A stretch of 47,773 nt of DNA from Nocardioides stalactiti. Its GTDB lineage: Bacteria; Actinomycetota; Actinomycetes; Propionibacteriales; Nocardioidaceae. Below are positions 1 to 9,203 of the stretch, one piece after another. Every line of letters starts with the position of its first letter. Positions within the stretch are counted from its first letter, which is position 1. The stretch spans positions 1 to 47,773 of the forward strand of contig NZ_JACEFC010000021.1 of NCBI RefSeq assembly GCF_014180715.1, in the 5' to 3' direction. The translations under genes and the position numbers were made by a program. The notes beneath the pieces are model-generated. The model was not told the origin of the DNA and searched no databases. It worked only from the letters and a program-made list of their open reading frames with translations.

Positions 1-231
1 CTTGAGGTCGAGCTGCCCGGAGACCGGGACGACGGCGACGGTCAGGGTGCCGTCGACGTCGGCGAGGAGCGTCTTGAACACCCGCGCCGGTTCGATGCCG
101 AGGGCCGCCGCGGCCTCCTCCCCGTAGGAGTCCGACCGCGGGTCGTGGTCGTACTCGTGGACGGTGAAAGCGACCCCGGCCGCGGCGAGCGCGGTCGTCG
201 CCGGCGTCCCGGCGCGCTGCTTCTTCGCCAC
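1..231 (-). CDS. ybaK: YbaK/EbsC-type aminoacyl-tRNA deacylase, N-terminal 77 residues (partial)
   Basis: Likely hydrolyses mischarged Cys-tRNA(Pro) (or a related mischarged tRNA) in the cytoplasm as a free-standing editing domain. The reading frame runs off the left edge, so only the first 77 codons are present. The visible N-terminus has the family pattern: TPATTALAAAGV, then HEYDHD, then GEEAAAALGI, then RVFKTLLADVDG and LTVAVVPVSGQLDLK. The start is a GTG at 229-231, followed by a basic MAKKQRAGTP. It lies 11 bases downstream of the LON-domain gene on the same strand and is probably co-transcribed with it. The deacylase family is clear; the exact tRNA specificity cannot be read from this fragment. 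Confidence 0.82.
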   Translation of the reverse strand, partial: MAKKQRAGTPATTALAAAGVAFTVHEYDHDPRSDSYGEEAAAALGIEPARVFKTLLADVDGTLTVAVVPVSGQLDLK

Positions 232-242
232 TGTGGGGCCGC

Positions 243-908
243 CTAGTTGGGGGACCAGCGCGTCCGGGCGACCTCGGTCGCCGGCAGCGAGGTGATGACG
301 TTCATCGCCCGCAGCTCGGTCCGGAGGAGCTCGGTCACGAGCACCAGCCGCTCCTCGGCGTCCGAGGCCTCGAGCAGCTGTTGGCGCTCGGCCATGGGCA
401 ACGGGGCACAGGCCGCCAGCACCCAGGAGAGGTACGTCGGGTCGGTCGGCAGCGCGCCGCGGTAGGGGTCGGCCGAGATCTCGCTGAGAGCCATCCGGTA
501 GGCGGTGAACGTGGCGCGCGCCCGGTTGAGCAGCTCGTCGGGGACCGGGACGGTCGGCTCGGGCAGCTCCTCGACCTCGCCGAGCGGGAACAGGTCGCCC
601 TTGTCGAGCTTGTCGAGGCGGATCCGGTCGCGACCCACGGCGACGATGTCGAACGTCCCGTCCGGGTGGGCCTCCGCCTCGGTGAGCTGGAGCCGGACCC
701 CGACGCGGAACAGGGACTGGGCGCCGTGGTCGCCGACCTCGTAGCCCTCCCGGATCGCGACCGACCCGAAGATGCGCTCGGCCGGGTCCTCGATCCGCAG
801 CAGGTGGTGCATGAGGGCCCGGTAGCGGTCCTCGAAGACGCGCAGCGGCACCGTGACACCCGGGAACACCACGCTGTTCAGCGGGAACATCGGGATCCGG
901 TCGCTCAC
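243..908 (-). CDS. LON substrate-binding (PUA-like) domain protein
   Basis: 221 residues consisting essentially of the N-terminal substrate-binding domain of Lon protease, without ATPase or protease domains. The opening IPMFPLNSVVFPGVTVPLRV and FEDRYRALMHHLL is the hallmark of this family, and IVAVGRDRIRL matches the core strand region. Such stand-alone proteins are common in actinobacteria; their biochemical role is not established, and substrate recognition or a regulatory role is only inferred. The GTG start at 906-908 is preceded by a TAAGTT box exactly six bases upstream and has no good Shine-Dalgarno sequence, suggesting a leaderless mRNA. It heads a short unit with the downstream deacylase gene. 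Confidence 0.85.
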   Translation of the reverse strand: MSDRIPMFPLNSVVFPGVTVPLRVFEDRYRALMHHLLRIEDPAERIFGSVAIREGYEVGDHGAQSLFRVGVRLQLTEAEAHPDGTFDIVAVGRDRIRLDKLDKGDLFPLGEVEELPEPTVPVPDELLNRARATFTAYRMALSEISADPYRGALPTDPTYLSWVLAACAPLPMAERQQLLEASDAEERLVLVTELLRTELRAMNVITSLPATEVARTRWSPN

Positions 909-920
909 ACCGCCAACTTA
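909..920 (-). promoter_or_regulatory. Predicted leaderless promoter of the LON-domain gene
   Basis: On the minus strand TAAGTT (915-920) is followed by six bases and then the GTG start (906-908). Transcription would be expected to start at or next to the start codon. No clear -35 is visible. Confidence 0.5.
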
Positions 921-936
921 GCGGCCCGGGCGGCGG

Positions 937-1914
937 CTACCGGGCAAGCACGTCGCGGATCGCGCGCATGACGACCTCGGGCCGGTCCTGTTGGATGGAG
1001 TGGCCGGTGTCCTTCACGAAGATCAGCTCGCCGTTCGACGACTCGGCGGCCAGCTCCTCGTGCGAGGCGTTGATCGCCGCAACGGTGGCCTCGTGGTAGC
1101 TGTCCGGCAGTCCCTCGGGACGCGTCGGCAGCGGAGCCTGCAGGACCACCACCGGGAGGTCGCCGAAGAGGGGACCTGGTTGGTCGAGCAGCGCGATCGC
1201 CTGTTCGTCACGTCGGATCTCGACGAGTCGCTCCGGGTTGTGCTCCGGGTGGGTGATGACCTCGCCCAGGAACACCCGTTCGTCCTGGAGCGCCTGGCTC
1301 TCACCCGGTCGTTCGGGCGGCAGCGCCGCGATCTGGGCAGTGTTGAGCCGTGGCGGTTGGGCGTCGACGAGCACGATGCCCGCGATCCGGTCGGCGTAGG
1401 CTCCGGCGGCACCGATGATCGGGAAGACACCGGCCGAGTGGCCGGCCAGGACGACCGGCTCGTTGAGGTCGGACCCGTCGAGCACCGCTTCGAGCTCGCC
1501 GACCTGGTCCTCGAGGTCGCGCTCCTCGGCGACCGGTGGATAGCTGTTCCCGACGCCGGCCCGGTCGTAGCCGCAGACGTGGTGTCCCTCGCGGGCGAGG
1601 TCGAGCGCCATCGGCCACCAGGACTCGATCGTGAGGGTCGCGCCGGAGACCAGCAGCACCGTCGGCTCGTCGTCGACCTTGTCGCCCCAGCAGCGGACGT
1701 ACACGTCGTAGTCGCCGGCGTCGACGTACTCGTTCACGTCGGCCACCGAACCGGGCGCGGAGGACGGGTCGGCGGTGCTGGGCTCGGTGCTGGGCTCGGT
1801 GCTCGGCTGCCGGTCGGCGCCGGCGTCCTGGCTGTCCGCGGAGCCGGAGCAGCCGGTCATCAGGAGTGCGGTCGCGAACCCGAGTGCGACGACGGGGGAG
1901 CTGCGTCGTGCCAT
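937..1914 (-). CDS. Lipoprotein alpha/beta hydrolase
   Basis: A predicted exported serine hydrolase of 325 residues. The N-terminus is a lipoprotein signal with lipobox LMTG before Cys22, followed by a low-complexity linker of EPST repeats that would space the enzyme from the membrane. The hydrolase fold follows: LLVSGATLTIESWW (oxyanion region), GYDRAGVGNSYPP, the nucleophile elbow AGHSAG, VLVDAQPPR and a C-terminal catalytic His in KDTGHSIQQDRP. The substrate is unknown; an esterase or lipase-like activity on the outer face of the membrane is inference. A GGAGG sequence lies about eleven bases before the ATG. It is an isolated gene, separated from the LON-domain gene by 28 bases on the same strand. 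Confidence 0.8.
   Translation of the reverse strand: MARRSSPVVALGFATALLMTGCSGSADSQDAGADRQPSTEPSTEPSTADPSSAPGSVADVNEYVDAGDYDVYVRCWGDKVDDEPTVLLVSGATLTIESWWPMALDLAREGHHVCGYDRAGVGNSYPPVAEERDLEDQVGELEAVLDGSDLNEPVVLAGHSAGVFPIIGAAGAYADRIAGIVLVDAQPPRLNTAQIAALPPERPGESQALQDERVFLGEVITHPEHNPERLVEIRRDEQAIALLDQPGPLFGDLPVVVLQAPLPTRPEGLPDSYHEATVAAINASHEELAAESSNGELIFVKDTGHSIQQDRPEVVMRAIRDVLAR
1774..1809. repeat. Three 12-bp tandem repeats encoding the EPST linker
   Basis: Two exact copies of GGTGCTGGGCTC (1774-1785, 1786-1797) and a third with changes (1798-1809). They encode the repeated Glu-Pro-Ser-Thr linker behind the lipobox of the hydrolase. The copy number could vary between strains. Confidence 0.8.
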
Positions 1915-1999
1915 GGGACCACGTTCCTCCGCGGCGCCCGCCCGGGCAACGGGGCTGCGACGTGACCCTCGTTACGCGCGGGCCGCAGGGTAGGTCGGG

Positions 2000-2647
2000 T
2001 CATCCCTCGCGCAGCCAGGCGAGGACCGCTCGGACTCGGCGGTGCTCGTCGGGGGTCTGGTGGAGGTCGAGCTTCGCCATGATCCGGGCGACGTGGCTCT
2101 CGACGGTCTTGGTCTCGATGACCAGCCGCTCGCCGATGCCGGCGTTGGAGCAGCCCTGCGCCATCAGCTCGAGGACGGTGCGCTCCCGCTCGCTCAGCCG
2201 GCTCAGCCGGATCGCCAGGGACTGGCGGCCGAGCAGGTGCGCGATGACGTCGGGGTCCATGACGGTGCCGCCGCCGGCGACGGTCTCCAGCGCGCCGACA
2301 AGGACGGAGACGTCGACGACGCGGTCCTTGAGGAGGTAGCCGAACCCGCGCGGCGCGTCCCGTGCGAGGTCGGCGACGTAGCGGCTCTCGAGGGACTGCG
2401 ACAGCAGCAGGATGCCGAGCCCGGGATGGCGGGCGCGGAGGTCCGCGGCGGCCCGGGCGCCCTCGTGGGTGAACGTCGGTGGCATCCGGATGTCGACGAC
2501 CGCGATGTCGGGCGCCACCTCGTCCACGAGGGTCAGCAGGGCGTCGGCGTCGGGTGCGGTTCCCACGACCTCGACACCGGCCTGGGTGAGCAGGCTGGTG
2601 AGCCCCTGCCGGAGCAGGCCCGAGTCGTCGGCGATCACGACCCGCAC
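2000..2647 (-). CDS. NarL/FixJ-family response regulator
   Basis: A 215-residue two-component transcription factor. The receiver domain (about 1-120) has the acidic pair D7/D8, the phosphoacceptor D52 in AVVDIRMPP, and the conserved Lys in YLLKDRVVDV. The C-terminal LuxR-type helix-turn-helix is clear: LSERERTVLELMAQG, then IGERLVIETKTVESHVARIM. It overlaps the 3' end of the upstream sensor kinase gene by 13 bases, so the two form a cognate pair made from one transcript. The stimulus and the target genes are unknown. The histidine kinase is of the matching HisKA_3 type, as expected for this regulator class. Confidence 0.9.
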   Translation of the reverse strand: MRVVIADDSGLLRQGLTSLLTQAGVEVVGTAPDADALLTLVDEVAPDIAVVDIRMPPTFTHEGARAAADLRARHPGLGILLLSQSLESRYVADLARDAPRGFGYLLKDRVVDVSVLVGALETVAGGGTVMDPDVIAHLLGRQSLAIRLSRLSERERTVLELMAQGCSNAGIGERLVIETKTVESHVARIMAKLDLHQTPDEHRRVRAVLAWLREG

Positions 2648-4644
2648 GGCAGCGTCACCTCCACCGTCGTCCCGTCGTCGTCCGAACGGACCTGGAGGGT
2701 GCCGCCGGCCGACTCGACCCGGTCGTGGAGACCGCGCAGACCCGAGCCGGTCGGGTCGGCGCCGCCGAGGCCGTCGTCGGAGACCCGGAGCCGCAGCACC
2801 CCGTCGCCGCCCCGCGTGCCCAGGACCTGGATCCGGCTCGCGTTCGCGTGCTTGTGGGCGTTGGTGACGGCCTCGGCGACCACCAGCCAGGCGGTGAACT
2901 CCGCGGCCGGGTCGAAGCGGGCGGCGTCGACGTCGACCTCGATCGGCACGGGGGAGCGACGGGCCAGGTCGTCGACCACCCCGGCGAGCCCACCGTCCAC
3001 GAGCGCCGCCGGGTGGAGGCCGTTGGCCAGGTCGCGCAGCTCCTGGGCGGCTCGTCTGGCCTCCTCGGCGCCGTGGACCAGTGCGTCGCGCATCGTGCCG
3101 GGGTCCCCGCCCAGCTGCGCCGCCTGGAGCTCGAAGGCGAGCGCCAGCAGGCTCTGTTGCGCGCCGTCGTGCAGGTCGCGCTCGATCCGCCGACGTTCCT
3201 CGCGCTGGGCCTGGGACAGGCGACGCCGCGAGGCGGCGATCTCGACGAGCCGACGACCGAGCTCGGCGCGGAGCCGGGTGTTGTCGAGCTCGGCGGCGGC
3301 GATCCGACCGACCTGCGCGACCGTGGCCCGGTCACAGGCGCGGGGGTCGTAGCCGATGCGCGCGACCACCCGTTCGCTGCGGGTGACCTCGACGTGCTCC
3401 GCGGGCGTGACCGTCGGCTCACCGGCTCCTCCCACCCAGCCGCCGGGCCCCGGGTAGGCGACGGTGAGCGTCGGGTCCCCGAGCGCGCGCTGCAGCAGCG
3501 CCTCCGGGTCGAGCCCGGCGCGCGCCTCGGCCACGGCGCCACGGACCACCTGCGCGGCCTCGTACCCGCGGCGGTTGAAGCGGCGGTCGATGGCGTCCTG
3601 GAGGCCTCGGCGGAGCGGCCCCGCGGCGAGGGCGGCCGCGACCGCGCCCGTCGTGGCGGTCGCGACCGGTGACGGTGACCAGGCCGCCCCGACGTGGGCG
3701 CCGAGCCACACCACGCAGGCATAGATGGCGACGAGGACGGCCGACACCAACGAGTAGGTGAGGGTGGTCGCCACGACACGCTCGACGTCGTACAGGCGGT
3801 AACGGAGCACGGACATCCCGGCGACCGCGGGGATCAGCACCAGGAACAGGGCGAGCGTGCCGACGATGAACGCGCCGTTGTCGGTCGTGACCGCATAGAG
3901 GTGGACGGGGATGACCGCAGGGAGGGGGACGACCGCGAGCACCAGCCACAGCAGCCGTTGCCGTTCGTCGCCCGTGGCCCGGCGCCAGCGGACGACGAGG
4001 GACGCGCCACCCAGGAGGAGGCCGACAGCCACGACGCCGAACGCCAACCGGGATCCGATCGTCGGGTACGGCGCGATCGACGGGATCGCCCAGGGGTTGC
4101 CGACGCGGTCGTAGGGCGAGCTCAAGGGTTGGTCGCTGATCACCGACAGCGCGAGGAAGACCGCCGAGGCCACGATCGTGACGGCGCCGACCCGTCGCCA
4201 GCGGTCCGAGAGATAGGTGCCGGTGGGGGTGAGCAGCAGGATCAGGGTGAGCAGCGTCCACCAGGGCAGGAAGATCTTGTCGGCGACCACCGCCGCGGCC
4301 TCGGCGCCGCCGATCTCGGGCGGGTCGACGATCGCGGCATGGATGAACCATTCCTCGACCACGCCGGCGGCCAGGACCGACACCGAGAGGCCGAGGAACA
4401 GCCAGCCGACCGGGTGCCGCGGGTGGCTGCGCGCGATGACGAGTCCGACGGCAGCCGGACCGAACGCCGCGAGGACGAAGAGCCACACCCACGGGTCCAG
4501 CAGGGAGTCGACGTGCTCGCCGTACCCGTCGCGCTCCAGGCGCAGGTCGAGCAGCAGCATCACCACGACCGCGGTGACCTCGGCGGCGAGCACGCCTCCG
4601 GCCAGTGCCGTGGCGGAGCGCCTGGACATCCCCATGCCCTTCAT
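2635..4644 (-). CDS. Membrane-bound sensor histidine kinase (HisKA_3 type)
   Basis: 669 residues. The N-terminal half contains eight to nine hydrophobic membrane segments, including WVWLFVLAAFGPAAVGLVIA and VATTLTYSLVSAVLVAIYA, with no large extracytoplasmic domain, so the signal is probably sensed in or at the membrane. A cytoplasmic linker follows, then the dimerisation and phosphoacceptor helix RRRIERDLHDGAQQSLL with His492. The HATPase domain has VVAEAVTNAHKHANAS (N box), RVSDDGLGG and GSGLRGLHDRVESAGG. It overlaps the response regulator start and phosphorylates it by inference. ATG codons for residues 1, 4 and 6 are all possible; the first is listed, because a GACGCT box lies six bases before it. 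Confidence 0.88.
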   Translation of the reverse strand: MKGMGMSRRSATALAGGVLAAEVTAVVVMLLLDLRLERDGYGEHVDSLLDPWVWLFVLAAFGPAAVGLVIARSHPRHPVGWLFLGLSVSVLAAGVVEEWFIHAAIVDPPEIGGAEAAAVVADKIFLPWWTLLTLILLLTPTGTYLSDRWRRVGAVTIVASAVFLALSVISDQPLSSPYDRVGNPWAIPSIAPYPTIGSRLAFGVVAVGLLLGGASLVVRWRRATGDERQRLLWLVLAVVPLPAVIPVHLYAVTTDNGAFIVGTLALFLVLIPAVAGMSVLRYRLYDVERVVATTLTYSLVSAVLVAIYACVVWLGAHVGAAWSPSPVATATTGAVAAALAAGPLRRGLQDAIDRRFNRRGYEAAQVVRGAVAEARAGLDPEALLQRALGDPTLTVAYPGPGGWVGGAGEPTVTPAEHVEVTRSERVVARIGYDPRACDRATVAQVGRIAAAELDNTRLRAELGRRLVEIAASRRRLSQAQREERRRIERDLHDGAQQSLLALAFELQAAQLGGDPGTMRDALVHGAEEARRAAQELRDLANGLHPAALVDGGLAGVVDDLARRSPVPIEVDVDAARFDPAAEFTAWLVVAEAVTNAHKHANASRIQVLGTRGGDGVLRLRVSDDGLGGADPTGSGLRGLHDRVESAGGTLQVRSDDDGTTVEVTLPCGS

Positions 4645-4774
4645 GGTGGCAGCGTCCGGGCCGGTCGGCGTCAGGGTTCACACCTAAACGAGGACGGGTG
4701 GGCGCTCCGACGCGGCGGCCGGGGTCGGCGGCGGAGATTGGGGTCCTGCAAATCGCTCCCCGAAAGGAACCGTC

Positions 4775-5416
4775 ATGACCCAGCTCACCGCCCCCACCGA
4801 GACCCCCTCCCGCTCCGCGCCCGGCTTCCGCCGGCGCACCCTCGTCGGTGTCGCCGTCGGCTTCCTCGTCCTCTACGGCGCGATGATGGCCAGCGGCGGC
4901 GACTTCGAGCACGACGCGAAGCTCGCCGACGTCACCGACCACTTCGGCGGGATCAGCGAGCGCGCCAGCCAGATCGGCTCGTACGCCGGCATGGTGCTCG
5001 TCGCGCTGGTGCTCTTCTTCGGTGCCGGGCTGCGCAACGCGCTCCGCCGATCCGGGGCGACCTGGACCGCCGACGTCGTCCTGCTCGGCTTCGGGGCGCT
5101 CGCCGCCACGTTCGCCTCCTGGGGCGTGATCGACGCCGCACTCTGGCGCGCCGTCGAGTACGGCGACGAGTCCGCGGTGCGGGCGCTGCTCGTCCTCGGC
5201 GACGTCTCGTTCCTGCCGCTGATGGCCAGCATGATCGCCATCTACGTGGGGTCGGGCCTCGCCGGCCTGTCCTCGGGCAGCCTGCCCAAGTGGCTCGCCG
5301 TGCCGTCGATCGTCATCGGCGCGATCGCTCCGCTCGGGCCGCTCGGCTTCGTCGGCGCCCTGCTGCTCCCGATCTGGGCCGTGGCGGTCGCGCTGACGGT
5401 GCGAACCGACCGGTAG
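4775..5416 (+). CDS. Hypothetical multi-pass membrane protein
   Basis: 213 residues with about six hydrophobic segments: LVGVAVGFLVLYGAMMA, a pair around residues 67-110, a pair around 140-165, and a C-terminal pair around IVIGAIAPLGPLGFVGA. The N-terminus is basic and cytoplasmic by the positive-inside rule. A well-placed ribosome site (GAAAGGA, about six bases upstream) fixes the ATG. I do not recognise a characterised family; a DUF4386-like architecture is possible but not shown. The gene is divergent from the sensor kinase across a 130-base intergenic region, so it could be a target of that two-component system, which is inference from position only. Its stop codon lies inside a perfect hairpin. 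Confidence 0.72.
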   Translation: MTQLTAPTETPSRSAPGFRRRTLVGVAVGFLVLYGAMMASGGDFEHDAKLADVTDHFGGISERASQIGSYAGMVLVALVLFFGAGLRNALRRSGATWTADVVLLGFGALAATFASWGVIDAALWRAVEYGDESAVRALLVLGDVSFLPLMASMIAIYVGSGLAGLSSGSLPKWLAVPSIVIGAIAPLGPLGFVGALLLPIWAVAVALTVRTDR

Positions 5417-5430
5417 GTGGGGACCGGTCG
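5407..5430 (+). terminator. Hairpin overlapping the membrane protein stop codon
   Basis: CGACCGGT (5407-5414) pairs perfectly with ACCGGTCG (5423-5430) across an eight-base loop that contains most of the TAG stop. There is no T tract, so if it terminates transcription it does so in the U-less manner proposed for high-GC bacteria. Confidence 0.4.
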
Positions 5431-5472
5431 CGTCCTGCGGGCGGGGTGCACGTGCGCTCCGTCCGCAGGACG
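5431..5472 (+). repeat. 10-bp inverted repeat upstream of hisD
   Basis: CGTCCTGCGG (5431-5440) and its exact reverse complement CCGCAGGACG (5463-5472) flank a 22-base GC-rich spacer. It directly abuts the preceding hairpin and ends 32 bases before the hisD -10 box. It may be a second terminator stem or an operator for the his unit. Confidence 0.5.
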
Positions 5473-5504
5473 TTGCCGTGTGCGGCGGAGAGACGTCCGA
5501 ACCG

Positions 5505-5516
5505 TAGAATCGCCTC
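5505..5516 (+). promoter_or_regulatory. Predicted leaderless promoter of hisD
   Basis: TAGAAT at 5505-5510 is followed by six bases and the ATG of hisD at 5517. No ribosome-binding sequence lies between them. This is the most consensus-like -10 box of the leaderless set in this window. Confidence 0.6.
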
Positions 5517-6854
5517 ATGGCCCTCATCCGTCGCATCGACCTGCGCCCGGTCGTCGATGCCGCTGACGCACCGTTGTCAGCGGCCGACTACCGCGCAGCC
5601 GTGCCCCGCGCCGACTTCGACGTCGAAGCCGCGGTGCCGGCGGTGCATGCGATCTGCGAGGACGTGCGGGTCCGGGGCGTCGAGGCGATCCGGGAGCTCG
5701 GTGAGCGCTTCGACGGCGTCCGGGTCGACGACATCCGGGTGGCTCCCGAGGCCCTGACGACCGCGCTCGAGCAGCTGGACCCGAAGATCCGCGCCGGCCT
5801 GGAGGAGTCGATCCGTAGGCTGCGGGCGACCTGCGCCAACGAGCTCGAGACCGATGCGGTCACCGACCTCGGGCCGGGTGCCCGGGTGACCCACCGCAAG
5901 GTGCCGGTCGGCCGGGTCGGTCTCTACGTCCCGGGCGGCCTCGCACCGCTGGTGTCGAGCGTGCTGATGAACGTCGTGCCCGCCCAGATCGCCGGCGTCG
6001 AGTCGATCGCGCTGTCCAGCCCGCCGCAGAAGGAGTTCGGCGGCGCCGTCCACCCGACGATCCTCGCCGCCTGCGCGCTGCTCGGCGTCGAGGAGGTGTA
6101 CGCCGTCGGCGGTGCCCAGGCGATCGCGATGTTCGCCTACGGCGTCGAGGACGACACCGTGAAGGTCGACAAGGTCGACCTCGTCACCGGCCCCGGCAAC
6201 ATCTACACCGTCACCGCCAAGCGCCTGCTCAAGGGGCAGGTCGGCATCGACTCCGAGGCCGGTCCGACCGAGATCGCGATCCTGGCCGACGACACCGCGG
6301 ACGCCGCGTTCGTCGCCGCCGACCTGATCAGCCAGGCCGAGCACGACCCGCTCGCCGCGGCGGTGCTCGTCACGACCTCGGAGACCCTGGCCGACGACGT
6401 GGACGCCGAGATCGAGAAGCAGGTCGCCGCGACCAAGCACGTCGAGCGGATCCGGACGTCGCTGGGCGGTCCCCAGTCCGGCATCGTCTTCGTCCGCGAC
6501 CTCGAGCAGGGCCTCGCCGTCGTCGACGCCTACGCGGCGGAGCACCTCGAGATCCACACCGAGGACGCCTCGTCCTGGGCCGCCCGCGTGCGCAACGCCG
6601 GCGCGATCTTCGTCGGCCCCTACGCGCCGGTCAGCCTGGGCGACTACTGCGCCGGCTCCAACCACGTGCTGCCCACCGCGGGCTGCGCCTGCCACTCGTC
6701 GGGACTGTCCGTGCGCGCGTTCACCAAGTCGGTGCACGTCGTCGACTACTCGCGCGAGGGGCTGGCCGATGTCGCCGACCACGTCGTCACCCTCGCGGGT
6801 GCCGAGGACCTGCCCGGTCACGGCGCCGCCGTGAGCGTCAGGTTCTCGGAGTGA
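5517..6854 (+). CDS. hisD: Histidinol dehydrogenase
   Basis: Catalyses the last two steps of histidine synthesis, the NAD-dependent four-electron oxidation of L-histidinol to L-histidine; a cytoplasmic zinc enzyme. The 445 residues match the family length. Visible signatures: [39 protein letters not shown], metal-ligand region SQAEHDP (Gln and His), [10 protein letters not shown] with the catalytic His, and [18 protein letters not shown] near the C-terminus. It is the first gene of the his unit and its TGA overlaps the GTG of hisC by four bases, indicating translational coupling. The ATG start is set by the leaderless-type -10 box six bases upstream. Confidence 0.97.
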   Translation: MALIRRIDLRPVVDAADAPLSAADYRAAVPRADFDVEAAVPAVHAICEDVRVRGVEAIRELGERFDGVRVDDIRVAPEALTTALEQLDPKIRAGLEESIRRLRATCANELETDAVTDLGPGARVTHRKVPVGRVGLYVPGGLAPLVSSVLMNVVPAQIAGVESIALSSPPQKEFGGAVHPTILAACALLGVEEVYAVGGAQAIAMFAYGVEDDTVKVDKVDLVTGPGNIYTVTAKRLLKGQVGIDSEAGPTEIAILADDTADAAFVAADLISQAEHDPLAAAVLVTTSETLADDVDAEIEKQVAATKHVERIRTSLGGPQSGIVFVRDLEQGLAVVDAYAAEHLEIHTEDASSWAARVRNAGAIFVGPYAPVSLGDYCAGSNHVLPTAGCACHSSGLSVRAFTKSVHVVDYSREGLADVADHVVTLAGAEDLPGHGAAVSVRFSE

Positions 6855-7951
6855 GCGACACGTTCCCGCCGATCCGCGAGGAGCTGCGAGGCATCGAGCC
6901 GTACGGCGCGCCCCAGCTCCCCAGCGACAGGGTCCCCGTCCAGCTCAACGTCAACGAGAACCCCTACGGGCCCTCGGACGCCTGCCTGGCCGACATCGCC
7001 GCCTCGGTCACGGACGCCGCGCGCACGCTGAACCGCTACCCGGACCGTGAGTTCGTCGCGCTGCGCACCGCGCTGGCGTCGTACCTCTCGCGCGACGTGG
7101 CGGGCGAGATCACCCCCGCCCAGGTGTGGGCGGCCAACGGCTCCAACGAGGTCATGCTCCAGGTGCTGCAGGCGTTCGGTGGCCCGGGCCGCACGGCGCT
7201 CAGCTTCGCGCCGACGTACTCGATGTATCCGGAGTACGCCCGCGACACCCACACCCGGTGGCTCGCGGGGCACCGTGAGGATGACTTCTCCCTCGACCTC
7301 GACAGTGCCCGCGCGCTGGTGGAGGCGGAGCAGCCGGAGGTCGTGCTGCTGCCGAGCCCCAACAACCCCACCGGGACGGCTCTGCCGCCCGAGGCGATCA
7401 CGGTGCTGTGCGAGGCGGTCGGCCAGCGGGGGGTGGTCGTGGTCGACGAGGCGTACGGCGAGTTCCGGCGCACCGGCGTCCCGAGCGCGCTGGAGCTGCT
7501 GTCCAGCCACCGGAACCTGGTCGTCACCCGGACGATGAGCAAGGCGTTCGCGGGGGCCGGCCTCCGGCTCGGCTACCTCGCCGCCGACCCCGCGATCTGC
7601 GACGCGATCCGCGTGGTCCGGCTGCCGTACCACCTGTCGGCCGTCACCCAGGCGGCCGCGTTGGCGGGGGTCCGGCACGCGCCGGAGCTGCTGGGCAAGG
7701 TCGACGAGCTGCGCGCCGAGCGGGACCGGACGGTGGCGTGGCTACGCGACCAGGGCTTCACCGCGGCCGACAGCGACGCGAATTTCGTGTTGTTCGGGCA
7801 GTTCGACGACCGTCATGCTGTCTGGCAGGGGCTCCTCGACCGGGGGGTCCTGATCCGCGAGACCGGTCCCGACGGCTGGCTGCGGGTCTCCGTCGGCACG
7901 GCGGACGAGATGATTGCCTTCCAGAAGGCACTGATGGAGGTCACGGGATGA
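6851..7951 (+). CDS. hisC: Histidinol-phosphate aminotransferase
   Basis: A pyridoxal-phosphate class I/II aminotransferase of 366 residues that converts imidazole-acetol phosphate and glutamate to histidinol phosphate and 2-oxoglutarate. Family markers are [11 protein letters not shown] near the N-terminus, the cofactor region [44 protein letters not shown] and the Schiff-base lysine in [18 protein letters not shown]. The GTG start overlaps the hisD stop (GTGA) and the gene's own TGA overlaps the ATG of hisB (ATGA), so it is coupled on both sides. Close paralogues use aromatic amino acids, but the operon position supports HisC. Confidence 0.96.
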   Translation: MSDTFPPIREELRGIEPYGAPQLPSDRVPVQLNVNENPYGPSDACLADIAASVTDAARTLNRYPDREFVALRTALASYLSRDVAGEITPAQVWAANGSNEVMLQVLQAFGGPGRTALSFAPTYSMYPEYARDTHTRWLAGHREDDFSLDLDSARALVEAEQPEVVLLPSPNNPTGTALPPEAITVLCEAVGQRGVVVVDEAYGEFRRTGVPSALELLSSHRNLVVTRTMSKAFAGAGLRLGYLAADPAICDAIRVVRLPYHLSAVTQAAALAGVRHAPELLGKVDELRAERDRTVAWLRDQGFTAADSDANFVLFGQFDDRHAVWQGLLDRGVLIRETGPDGWLRVSVGTADEMIAFQKALMEVTG

Positions 7952-8556
7952 GCAGGACCGCACGGATCGAGCGGCAGACGAGCGAGTCGAAGGTCGTCGT
8001 CGAGGTCGACCTCGACGGCACCGGTCGGCACGACGTGTCCACCGGGGTCGGCTTCTACGACCACATGCTCATCTCCTTCTCCCGCCACTCCCTGGTGGAC
8101 CTGACCGTCCAGACCTCCGGTGACACCCACATCGACGCCCACCACACCGTCGAGGACACCGCGATCGTGCTCGGCCAGGCGCTGCGCGAGGCGCTCGGCG
8201 ACAAGGCCGGCGTCCGTCGGTTCGGCGATGCGACCGTCCCGCTCGACGAGGCGCTGGTCCAGGCCGTCGTCGACGTGTCCGGTCGTCCGTACTGCGTGCA
8301 CATCGGCGAGCCCGAGGGGCAGCAGTACGTCCAGCTCGGAGGGTCCGGCGTCTCCTACCTCGGCTCGTTGACGAAGCACGTCTTCGAGACGATCGCGTTC
8401 CACGCCCACATCGCCCTGCACGTGCGGGTCCTGGCCGGCCGCGAGCCGCACCACATCGTCGAGACGCAGTTCAAGGCGTTCGCACGGGCGTTCCGTGACG
8501 CGATCGCGATCGACCCGCGCGAGACGGGCATCCCGTCGACGAAGGGCGCTCTCTAG
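7948..8556 (+). CDS. hisB: Imidazoleglycerol-phosphate dehydratase
   Basis: A monofunctional manganese-dependent dehydratase of 202 residues that converts imidazole glycerol phosphate to imidazole-acetol phosphate; there is no fused phosphatase domain as in enterobacteria. Metal-binding motifs are clear: the first histidine set around [19 protein letters not shown] in the first half-repeat, and [15 protein letters not shown] in the second. The ATG at 7948 overlaps the hisC stop as ATGA. Its own stop shares one base with the GTG of hisH (TAGTG). A longer frame upstream is an overlap with hisC and is not used. Confidence 0.96.
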   Translation: MSRTARIERQTSESKVVVEVDLDGTGRHDVSTGVGFYDHMLISFSRHSLVDLTVQTSGDTHIDAHHTVEDTAIVLGQALREALGDKAGVRRFGDATVPLDEALVQAVVDVSGRPYCVHIGEPEGQQYVQLGGSGVSYLGSLTKHVFETIAFHAHIALHVRVLAGREPHHIVETQFKAFARAFRDAIAIDPRETGIPSTKGAL

Positions 8557-9203
8557 TGGCCCAACCCTCGGTGGTTGTCCTCGACTACGGGTCGGGCAAC
8601 CTGCGCTCCGCCGTGCGCGCGGTCGAGCGGGCGGGGGCGTCGGTGACGCTCACCGCCGACCTCGACCAGGCCATGGACGCCGACGGCCTGCTGGTGCCCG
8701 GCGTCGGCGCCTACGCCGCGTGCATGCAGGGCCTGCGCGCGATCCGGGGCGAGCGGGTCATCGCGCGCCGGCTCTCCGGCGGGCGCCCGGTCCTCGGCAT
8801 CTGCGTCGGCATGCAGATCCTCTTCGAGCGCGGCATCGAGCACGGTGTCGAGACCGAGGGCTGCGGCGAGTGGCCGGGCGTCGTCGAGCGGATCCAGGCG
8901 CCGATCGTCCCGCACATGGGCTGGAACACCGTCGACGTGCCCGCCGGGACCCAACTGTTCGACGGCATCGAGGACGAGCGGTTCTACTTCGTGCACTCCT
9001 ACGGCGTGCGCGCCTGGACGCTGGAAACCAACGACCGGACCCCCGACGCCTACCAACCGCGGGTGGTCTGGGCCGAGCACGGGGGCGACCGCTTCGTCGC
9101 CGCCGTCGAGAACGGGCCGCTCAGCGCGACCCAGTTCCACCCCGAGAAGTCCGGCGACGCCGGAGCACAGCTGCTGAAGAATTGGGTGACCTCCCTTGTC
9201 TGA
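8556..9203 (+). CDS. hisH: Imidazole glycerol phosphate synthase, glutaminase subunit
   Basis: A 215-residue class I glutamine amidotransferase that supplies ammonia to HisF for closing the imidazole ring. It begins with [13 protein letters not shown], carries the nucleophile Cys in [15 protein letters not shown], and ends with the catalytic His-Glu pair in [10 protein letters not shown]. The protein works as a heterodimer with HisF, encoded two genes downstream. The GTG start overlaps the hisB stop by one base and the gene overlaps priA by eight bases. Confidence 0.96.
   Translation: MAQPSVVVLDYGSGNLRSAVRAVERAGASVTLTADLDQAMDADGLLVPGVGAYAACMQGLRAIRGERVIARRLSGGRPVLGICVGMQILFERGIEHGVETEGCGEWPGVVERIQAPIVPHMGWNTVDVPAGTQLFDGIEDERFYFVHSYGVRAWTLETNDRTPDAYQPRVVWAEHGGDRFVAAVENGPLSATQFHPEKSGDAGAQLLKNWVTSLV

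Noticed and set aside
1774..1809. Tandem repeats as a CRISPR or mobile element signature
   Set aside because: They are in-frame coding repeats of 12 bp without spacers; they only encode a lipoprotein linker.
3419..5757. Long open frames on both strands across the sensor kinase and upstream region
   Set aside because: These are out-of-frame shadows of the kinase and membrane protein genes; their protein sequences are low complexity and carry no motifs.
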